This document shows positions 56,012 to 64,000 of a stretch of DNA of 64,000 nucleotides, one piece after another. The notes under the pieces are model-generated. The model saw nothing but the letters and a program-made list of their open reading frames with translations. It searched no databases and was not told where the DNA came from. The DNA is taken from contig JAYKKR010000014.1 in the NCBI GenBank assembly GCA_036971615.1, forward strand, positions 865,819-929,818. Direction: 5' to 3'. Within the stretch, counting starts at the first letter, position 1; each line of letters begins with the position of its first letter. The position numbers and the translations under genes are program-made. This DNA comes from Amyloporia xantha (taxonomy: Eukaryota > Basidiomycota > Agaricomycetes > Polyporales > Adustoporiaceae).

Positions 56012-57408
56012 ATGAAGGTCGCCAGCACCAGTAAAGCAGCGAAGGTACGGCAACGGCGTGATGCTGAGGACGAGAATGAAGACGAGGGGCCTGGCAGCGA
56101 GACTGGCGGTGATATGGGGAAGGATGGGATTGTGAGCGATATAGCGGTGTTGAAGTACGGGCTAACCGTCATCTGTTCAATAGATCAATGTGAAGGTGAA
56201 CGAGACGGCGGCCAGAGACCTGGCCATGATGAAGCAAGCGCGTGAGGCGCTCATCGGATATGGCCAGCTTGACATTTTGGAAGACTCCAAGTACGTGCTC
56301 AAGTTTGGGAAGTACAACAAGCGTGCTCGCGACCAAGCACAGACAAAACACCTCATAAAATCTCTGCGAGCAAATTATAATCAGTACGATCCGACGACGT
56401 TCCTCGACATCCTCGTCAATGTCGAGGATGTAGAGACGACGCTAGAGAATAATGACGGGTTAGGGGTCCGTCTGCCGGTCCTACGCTTCAAGCAGACAGT
56501 CAAAACGCCGGTCGAGGTCACGGCGTTGGGCGGTCAGCATCGTCAAGCAGCTGCGAGGAGTCTGTGGGAGGCCGACCACAAGCCCGTGCTTGCACTCGAG
56601 AAGAAGAAGAACACGGCGAAGAAAGAAGCGCAGGTGAAAGAGGCAGAAGCCGCAGCACGGAGATGGAGGATGTGGGGCTGTCGAGTATACGACCAGAGTA
56701 AGTGGCATGCGAGAGGGCGTTTGTGTGCGGCATTGACGCAGTGGAGCGAATGCCGCGTTGAAGCCACTGCATCCAGATAAGCTGATTGATTACCCTCTCA
56801 CAGGTAAGGTGAAGGACGATGTGGCGGCCTATCTGTCAACCAACGACTCGAAGTACGTCTTCAAGGCGAATGCGACAGACAGATTGTATTCGCGCATCGA
56901 GCAACTCTTACAGGCAGATGAGAGCGGGGACTTCGACACGACACTCATGACCATTCTAACCGCGCCAAAGGGGTCGGGCAATCTTCGACCTCAAGAATCC
57001 AGGTTCCTGCAATGCCGTCCTATGGTGCAGATGTTGGTAGAACTCAGCATCTACGATCGTCACTACCGTGGCAGTCCTCATATGGGTGCGGAGTTCTTCT
57101 GCAACACGTCGCCGGGGAGCGTGATTGGGGATCATGGCGGGGTAGGTCATTTGCAGCAAGCGCAATTGGATGTGTGTGGTCTGCGATCTAATGGAAGCTT
57201 CTATCTACTACAGTTACTTGCGATGCACCTCTTAATGGAGCTGCACGTACCGCGCAGAATAGCGGCACCGGAAAACAAATTCGCATCCCTGGCGGATACG
57301 AGCAAGATCCTAGATGCCTTGGCCCTTCTCGCAGAAGAAACCGAGGAATTGGAAGGCGAAGATAAGAAGACCGCGCATGCGAAGGAAATCAAGCGGCAGG
57401 AGGTGTGA
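56012..57408 (+). CDS. Unknown protein with a ParB-like GGQHR motif
   Basis: Exons 56012-56131, 56184-56697 and 56777-57408 join in frame to about 420 residues. The N-terminus is a basic then acidic tail (KVRQRRDAEDENEDEG), likely nuclear. The middle holds TPVEVTALGGQHRQAAARSLWE, which resembles the G-x-H-R-xx-A core of ParB-type nuclease/CTPase domains; a Lys-rich coil (EKKKNTAKKEAQVKEAEAAAR) follows. The C-terminal part (DDVAAYLSTNDSKYVF...) has no recognised domain. The coding region stops where transposon-like sequence begins, so it may be cut at the 3' end. Intron 2 contains dyad module 11, tying the gene to the preceding island. No function is assigned; the ParB link rests on one motif. 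Confidence 0.7.
56726..56757. repeat. 32-bp dyad module 11 (inside an intron)
   Basis: TGCGGCAT-N16-ATGCCGCG. It lies within intron 2 (56698-56776) of the GGQHR gene, the only module inside a gene. Confidence 0.8.
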
Positions 57409-57777
57409 GGACTCGTGGTTTGGAGCCCTCGATATAAAGGAGACAGGCCTCCGAGACGTAGAGTAACGAGCTTGGTGGACTCTCTGTGAGTCCAGGCGTA
57501 GCGGGACAGGTAGTCACTGGACGGCTGTCGTCGGAGTGACACGTAGAACCGCGGAGCTGGAGGCGTTCGTAAGGAACGCAGCGGTAACGTTCGAGGCTAT
57601 CTCAAACGTTATCCGCCTGATATTCCAGCAGTTGCGCTCGCAGGCCTGCGTCGAGTGTAGTAGACACGCGGGCAGGCAGGAGCAAGTAAAAGTAGTTGTC
57701 ATTCCTTCGTGATTAGACGCACAGAGTATAGTACTGGATCACGTGATGTACGCCTAAGAACTATTAACTATAGGTAA
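57409..57777. other. Probable transposon-flank sequence, no gene seen
   Basis: A transition from the GGQHR gene to the TE-associated frames. It could hold an LTR or 3' untranslated end, but I cannot define limits. Confidence 0.35.
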
Positions 57778-60665
57778 TTAAGAAGTTTGTGGGTACGTCA
57801 GGGAGCTGCGAGGCGCGAAGAGGTTAGGCTCTCGCGTTCCGAAAGTGGAACGGAATACCATTGCGTATATCCGTTGGATGTTGACCGCGGTATCCGTTAC
57901 AGAGCCCCCCAGCGAGAGTTGAATCTCTTGTCGAGTAAGGTCATCCACCTCCCAGTCGAGCATGATACGTCCGAGGGCTCGCCAGTGCCGCAGCCGAAGA
58001 AGATCGTCCGTACTGTCCAGAAAACGCGGTTCGTCGAAAGACGGGATGAAGGCTAGACCCGGACCCCAAGCCCTGCGGATGCTGTCCCGTAAGGCGGCCC
58101 AGGTACTGGGGCGATCACGAAACGAGGCAGAGCGGAACGCACGACTTCGCTCGGCGGAGAGTCGTTCGAAATCCTGACGAGTGAAATGTCCCGAGCTCCC
58201 AGGCAATTTGGTCGAGCTGAGTCGTACTGACTTCCTTCAGGTCCAGCTCCGCGAGTTCGGTCGCTGAAAGTTGGCCGTCGGCGCTCGCTTTAAGGCCACG
58301 CAAGCTCTTTTCCGGGTCGGAGCGCTCTTCGCCAGTCGCGAACATTCTTCTCTGCGCGGCGGCCTGGTAGTTCCGAGTTGAAAAGTTTGATGTAATCGAG
58401 GCGGTTGGTCATCCACAACAAGCCGCATTCGTAGGCCGTAGGCAAGTTTCGTTGGAAAAGGGACCCCGGGGGAAGGTCATAAGACGAGAGCGGGGAAAAC
58501 ACCGGGTAGGGCCCGAAGCCGTCTCAAAGAACTGACGGGCCGGCTTAAACCCGGCGTCCAACTCGAAAGGATGGTTCAGAAAGGTTTCCACGGCGATCCC
58601 AGATTCCACTGGCAGACGGGTGAGCAATGGGCGTCCCACCGAATCGAGGACGACCCGGGCTTCCACCGCATTGTCAGGCATAGGGTAGTCCACAGCGATT
58701 GGCGAAGCCGGGCGCTCAGTCGGTGAAGCCTGGCGCTCAATTGGCGGGGAAGGACGTCTGAGCGGCGAGAGTGGCTGCTCCACTTGCGGAGAAGGGGTCC
58801 TTGAAGGGGGCAAAGGAGACATCCCTAGTCGTTCGCTCAGGGAGACGTGAGCGTCAGGCTCTTGCGCCAATCGATCCACTAGCGTTCTCGGATCCGTTAA
58901 TCGAGCACTGAGAGGGACGCGCGCAGAGACTGGGGTGGGTCCCAACTCGGTCGTAGACTCCGTTTGACCATCCGATATTCTCGTGGCTAACGGCGGGCGC
59001 ACGCTGGGAGTCAAGACCGCGCGGCGATCGCACGGTCTTCGTCCCGGTGAGGCGTCTCGCGGGGGATGAGTACGAAGGTCGAAGCGCGAGTACAGCGGCT
59101 TCTTCCGCTCTTCTCCCTCAAGCGTTCTGTTAGCGCGGCTTGGGCGAGTAAGGGAGGGAGACGTAGAACGGCGGGCTTCCCATCGACGCGGCGATCGCGA
59201 ACGACGGGGATTCTTGACGTTTGGGCGCTGAGGAGAATTCCGGCGCGGGGACCAGTGCCGTTCTGATCGCGAGGGGAACTCCCGAGCTCTAGGACTCGGG
59301 GGACGAGCCGGCCGGTACGAGTCATAAGGTCGTGTACCTTGGCGGCGTCGAGGAAAGGGCTCAGTCGTTGGACCAAGGGTGTCGATCCGCGGCGTACGGC
59401 TACGACCCCTGGGGCTGACACGATTCACCTCTTGGGCTCGCGTCCTGAGGGGTTGAGGAGACGTCCCGCCTCGAAGGGTGACTGAGCCAACCGACGGCGA
59501 TGGAGAGCGAGCAGGCGAAGAGGCTTCGTTCCGGATAGGGTCGACCGGTCGAGGAGAAGAGACTCTGTCAGGAAGAGGCGCGATTGGAGAGGGAAACGAA
59601 TCGGGGACGATGGGCAGACAGACGGCGCTCGTTCTGTGTTTCGCCACCCGTCGTCGACGTCGGGTTCCCAATCCGAGGGCAAGTCTTCCTCGTGTTGGTC
59701 CAACGCTTCCTTTTCTTTCTGGTCGGCGCGGTCACGCGCTCTTGCGGACATGAGACGGCGAGGGAACGCGTGATGGATTCCCTGATCGAAGAATTCGCAC
59801 GCGAGACGTCCATCCATGGGTTTGAAAGGAACGAGGCGCGCGCGAGGGGGAGGGACGCCTTGATGGACTATAAACCACACAGGGACGCCTGTGAAGACGA
59901 GACGCTTGAGGGTCTTCTCGTCAGGCGCGGCGAGCCAACAGCCTATAGCCGGGTTGATCGACAACGGCTGCGCCAGGTGACTTGAATGAAATGCTCCCCA
60001 TACGTGCTGGAACCAAGAGAACGCCCGCAATTCGAGAATGTGGCGCTGCAACTTGGCCAGGCGTTTCCTGTGTTCCAAAAGAGTCAGCGTCAAGCAACCT
60101 CCCTGTTTAAGGTTTTCGATCTCTCGAGGTTTTAAGTCGAAGTACACCGCTTCGGCTGGTCGGGCAGCCGCTTTCGTCACCATGTCCAACTCGCTGCTCA
60201 GGAGAGCCATAAGGGCCATCCAAAACTTCCGCTCGGGAGACCCTTGTGATTGGACCAGTTCCCAGTTCGGAAGGTAGCGGCACGTCCGTCATCGTTCTCC
60301 GGTTCCAAAGTGACGTACGCGGGGTCACAGTACCCTTCGCCTAGCCGTCGTTCGTATACGTATGCACGGTGAGGGGCCTGATTGTTGAAACGACCCGGGT
60401 GGTACGCCCATTCGTGCACACCCGAGCGTCCGTCGGCGAAGGTCAGAGCGGGTTCTCCGAACCCAGGAGGAGGCTGCGGAACATAGTCAGCGTTGGGCGA
60501 GACGATGTACCGTCCTCCCGTCATGTCGAGGTACGATCGCGCCGATTGGTGTCCCACGTAGAGGCGCCAGGCATTGTCGCGAGCAGTCTTTCGAGGGGGT
60601 ATGTGGTCGACGAGATCCGCAGGGAGAGAAGCCTCTGTGATGTAGACGGGGGCAGCGGGACTCAT
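57778..60665 (-). pseudogene. Transposon-associated, Ser/Arg-rich protein, broken reading frame
   Basis: A long minus-strand coding region read in successive frames: 60665-60198 (MSPAAPVYITEASLPADLVD...), 60219-59425 (...FSWFQHVWGAFHSSHLAQPL...AIGCWLAAPDEKTLKRLVF...GVPVWFIV), 59671-58409 (RSRTPR-type Ser/Arg/Pro-rich, then VDYPMPDNAVEARVVLDSVG) and 58345-57778. Codon usage and overlaps suggest one original gene with at least three one-base shifts, at about 60235, 59450-59670 and 58300-58420. The GCW...GVPVW block resembles a large family of unnamed mushroom proteins that I associate with transposon-rich DNA; I cannot place it further. No zinc knuckle or protease is seen. It could be a gag-like partner of the pol gene to its right, but it lies 3' of pol, so common origin is uncertain. 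Confidence 0.5.
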
Positions 60666-61008
60666 CGAGCTTGGGCGAAATCAGGAAGCGCAATTGAAGA
60701 TAGTCGACTAGGTTTGGAAGTCAGGGGACCGCGGCAGTCGTGCGTCGACGGTGTCAGGTAGGGACACTACGCAGAAGGAGTAGAGAGAGAGAAAGAGGAG
60801 GTCGCCCGGAAGGCGCTGGACGCTGAAGTCTGATCGGTCACGTGGACGCGACCTACAGCGGTGTGATACTATACAGAAAGAGAGAGAGAGAGAAATACTA
60901 GTCTACGGAACGGAAGTGTAGTATAATCATAGCAAACCATTCATACAAGGAAATTAGTACAGGATCCGTTCTAATAATCAGCACGGGGGGTTCGAATCCG
61001 TATTCGTT
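60666..61008. other. Spacer between pol and the Ser/Arg-rich gene, possible LTR
   Basis: Contains an AG-rich microsatellite (about 60778-60892) and TG/CA-bounded stretches. A 3' LTR is expected here after the chromodomain, but with no second copy in the window it cannot be delimited. Confidence 0.35.
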
Positions 61009-63886
61009 CTAACGGAGCTTTTGATTCGCGCGATATTCACGAAGAATCTCGTGCGCATTCCTTAAGTCTCGCGCCGTTTGCCAGGTGTCTTCGGTAGGAC
61101 CGTAACCCTTCCAGCGCACCAGATATTCGATGGCGTTGCGCTTGGCCCGGTTCTTTCTCCAAGCAACAATTTTTCGACTTCGTATTCCTCCGATGCACGC
61201 CATTCAGAACCTCGGGGATCTGGGAGGATCGGCCTCTCGATCTCTCCCTGCTTTCCCGAGTCGGCTTCGTGATATCGTCGTAAGTGTTGGATGTTGACCA
61301 CTGGGTGCATCGGGTACGTGTCTGGAATTGAAAGGCGGTAGGCAACAGGGCTGATCTTCTCCTGTACCGTGAAGGGTCCCAACATACGTTGGACCAACTT
61401 CTTGCCTACTCCTTTCACATCAACGAGCTCTAGGCTATGGGGGTTTAGTAGCACCTTGCATCCGATAGGGAAAACCTCATCTCGTCGTTTTTTGTTGTAT
61501 TGTATCGCGGCTTGTTGCTGGGCTACGGTTATTGAATCTCTGGCCTTCCGACGGTGTAACTCCATGCTCATGACAAACTCGTTGGCGAGTTCCGCCGGAT
61601 GAGACGGTCGAACCTCGTAATGGTCTTCAGCCGAGAGGAAATCTGATTCCCCCTTTGGATTAAATCCGTACAGCAGGAAATACGGGGAATACCCCGTGGT
61701 AGAGTGAACCGAGGAGTTGTAAGCATGCACAAGCGTAGGGAGCCACTTTGACCAACCCCGCCTATCACCTTGGGTATAAGCGCGGAGCATGGTTTCGAGA
61801 TGCTGGTTCACGATCTCGGTCTGGCCGTCGTGTTGCGGGTGATGTGACGAGGATAAACTCATGTGAATACCCAATTCGGCGGAGACTGACCTCCAGAAAT
61901 CCGAAGTCCATCGGGCGTCCCGATCGGCGATAATGTGGTCTGGGATTCCGAATCGGTATATCACTTGGTCCACAAATAACTTGGCAAACCCCTCCTTGGT
62001 GAGAGTCCCGCGACACGGGAGGAACTGGGCGTGCTTAGTGCACCGATCGACGGTAACGAAAACCGCATCATATCCCTCAGACTCCGGCAGCCCCGTGATA
62101 AGGTCGAAGGACACCCATTCATAGGGTCTGTTTGGGACTGGGTTAGGCCTTAAAAGCCCAGCTTTCATACGATGGTCGACTTTGGTCTTCTGACAGACAT
62201 CGCAGGTTTGCGCATAGTACAAGACGTCCTGACGAAGCGTCGGCCAGTAGAAGCGGCCACTAATTCGGAGTGCGAGTTTACGTGATCCCTCGTGGGCGGA
62301 TTCGAAAGGGGAATCGTGGACTCGCGAGAGGAGAGGGAAGACTTCCGAACGCGGTACGCAAAGGCGAGCCGGTTCTGCCCCGGATCGGAAGTACAGAAGG
62401 CCATCATCTCCCTTGAAAAAGCATTGCCCGACGAAAAGGGGAATGTTCGGATCCCCAGCGACTGACCATTTCGTTTTGAAGAAGGGGTCCTTCGCATACC
62501 CCTCGATGAAGCGAGAGTGTAGCTCTTCGCTTAATTGGATAAGGATTCGGGACGTTCCCAGCTGTTCGTCTCCCAACGAAGCAGCAGCTGGAGTCGCGGA
62601 AGAGTTTATATCAGGAGTCTGGCGATCAGACATCCCGGCTTCTATCGCTTCAAGGTTCGACGTAGTCCCACTTTTGGTACTGCTGGAGGAGCGGCGTTCG
62701 CTCATCCTTCCCGAGATGTGGCTAGAGACGGTGATCCCATCGCAGAAGGTAGGTGTCTCGTGGTCCAGGGATGCAGCCTCAGCCTCAAGCGGAGTCGGGG
62801 TACTCACCAACACGTCCTCCCAGCAGGCTACTCTGTGAACGGCTTGTGCGAGCTTGCGCGCGGGAGCTTTCGCGGCCGTCTCCTCCAAGGTTGCCGAACG
62901 GATTTGATCCGTAACTATGGGAGCGGATGAGTCTTTGAGGGGTGAGTCGTGCGATGGAGGAAGTCGGGGAATCCTGGAAAGAGGGTCCACGTTAGAGTGT
63001 ACTCTACCAGCGCGATGCACGATGTCCAAGTTCGGGAGATAAGCCGCGAACACGGCCCCCCAGGCGGCGAGTCGTCGGTTTGCATTCTCATAAGTCCGAG
63101 CCCATTGAAGGGCGGCGTGATCCGTAATGAGAATGATCTGTTCTCCTTCGATGAATGGTTGAAAGTGGACCAGACCTTCCTTGGCGGCTAGTGCTTCCCG
63201 TTCCGTAGCGGAGTAATTTCTTTCGGCTGGTTTGCAAGACCGGCTCCAGTAAGCTATAACTCTTTCTACAGAAACTCTAGTGTCGTCGAATTCGGGGGCC
63301 CATTCTCCTGGGTTCCCAGTGTCGTCAAATTTCGCGGATACGAGAGAAACCAGCTTGGGAATCGGGAGTCCTGCGTCATACGCTTTGCGTAGTCTGTCGT
63401 AAACTCGCGTTCCAGCTAAGTCTCGTATTTCGATGGCTTGAACTTGCTGCAAGCAGCATCCCAGTGCTATGTCTGAAGCGTCCGAGTAAAGTCGGTAGGT
63501 CTGGCCTGCCATGGCGTGGGCTAAAACGGGAGCAGATTGGAGGGTGATCTTCGCTTGCGTCCAAGCTACTTCGCATTCGGCGGTCCATTCCCACTTCCGG
63601 TCTTTACGAAGGAGTTCAAACAGAGGCGAAGCGATAAATGAGAAGTACGGGATATAGGCCGAGAAGTACACGACCATGCCGAGGAAAGTTTGCAATTCCG
63701 ATACCTTAGTGGGTCGGGCCAGTTCCATAATGGCCTTGACCTTTTCTTCGTGCGTGGAGAACCCGAGCCGCGACACCTTCTGTCCCAGGAGCAGGATCGA
63801 AGTATATCCAAAATGGCACTTAGTCGGGGAAAGGGTAATCCCCGCAGCTTCTACTGCCGCAAGCACCTGATCTAGATGGTCGACGT
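61009..63886 (-). pseudogene. Ty3/gypsy chromovirus pol, truncated in the RT domain
   Basis: On the minus strand the frame 63866-61062 begins in the RT thumb (SPTKCHFGYTSILLLGQKVS) and runs through the RNase H region (TYRLYSDASDIALGCCLQQ, with a mushroom-typical insertion, then ITDHAALQWA). Next come the integrase HHCC zinc finger (about 62190-62320, ending CDVCQKTK), the integrase core with FDLITGLPE, the second Asp in IIADRDARWTSDFW and the Glu in HDGQTEIVNQHLE, and a GPFTV-type C-terminal domain. A one-base frame change near 61170 separates it from a chromodomain (IEYLVRWKGYGPTEDTWQ) ending at 61009-61011. The protease and the RT palm with its catalytic aspartates are absent, because the coding sequence is cut at 63886 by the TTAGG array. 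It is non-functional here. Confidence 0.88.
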
Positions 63887-64000
63887 GTTAGGTTAGGTTA
63901 GGTTAGGTTAGGTTAGGTTAGGTTAGGTTGGGTTAGGTTAGGTTAGGTTAGGTTAGGTTAGGTTAGGTTAGGTTAGGTTAGGTTAGGTTAGGTTAGGTTG
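63887..64000 (+). repeat. TTAGG pentamer array, probable right telomere
   Basis: About 23 tandem GGTTA units to the window edge. Two units read GGTTG (63926-63930 and 63996-64000). The G-rich strand runs 5' to 3' toward the right end, the polarity of a right telomere. The unit is five bases, not the TTAGGG hexamer usual in fungi. Confidence 0.85.

Overview
This window looks like one arm end of a basidiomycete (Agaricomycete) chromosome. The evidence is intron-dense genes with short GT-AG introns, expanded P450, F-box-like and fungal kinase-like families, Dal5-type transporters, and retroelements of types known from mushrooms. The left 39 kb is ordinary gene-bearing DNA. The right 25 kb is subtelomeric and ends in a TTAGG pentamer array whose G-rich strand points to the right edge.

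Layout. 1-5.6 kb: a 5'-cut P450, tRNA-Glu and a protein-kinase-like gene. 5.6-9.2 kb: GC-rich DNA with no supportable gene, holding one 56-bp inverted-repeat element. 9.2-13.3 kb: a Rho GTPase (with a 7-nt micro-exon) and an F-box-like gene. 13.9-17.2 kb: a TA-flanked MITE, a second tRNA-Glu and a Dal5-type MFS transporter. 18.2-28.9 kb: three more P450 paralogs in orders -, +, -, two of them forming an inverted duplication that includes their promoters. 30-39 kb: a Pgc1-like glycerophosphodiesterase, a third tRNA-Glu (with a 9-nt insertion at the intron site), mitochondrial aconitase and a second Dal5-type transporter.

Subtelomere. At 39.2 kb a RecQ-type helicase gene is cut off by a probable gypsy LTR, itself cut by a LINE 3' end. 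From 41.0 to 47.4 kb lies a telomere-attached Penelope-like element of the Coprina/Athena kind. Its RT ORF lacks a GIY-YIG domain. It has four pseudo-LTR copies with TTAGG-like junctions, and each copy carries a predicted hammerhead ribozyme whose stems covary. A perfect 286-bp inverted repeat follows (47.6-48.2 kb).

The 48.9-57.4 kb island is the most unusual part. It holds at least five diverged copies of a small (about 100-120 aa) two-exon gene family that I do not recognise. These are interleaved with eleven copies of a 32-bp dyad, TGCGGCAT-N16-ATGCCGCA, with an invariant 16-nt spacer. One dyad sits inside an intron of a neighbouring gene with a ParB-like GGQHR motif. The end of the window (57.8-63.9 kb) is a decayed transposon-associated reading frame and a chromovirus pol gene cut through its reverse transcriptase by the terminal TTAGG array.

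All assignments come from reading the sequence. Family names are from recognisable motifs, and no database search was possible.
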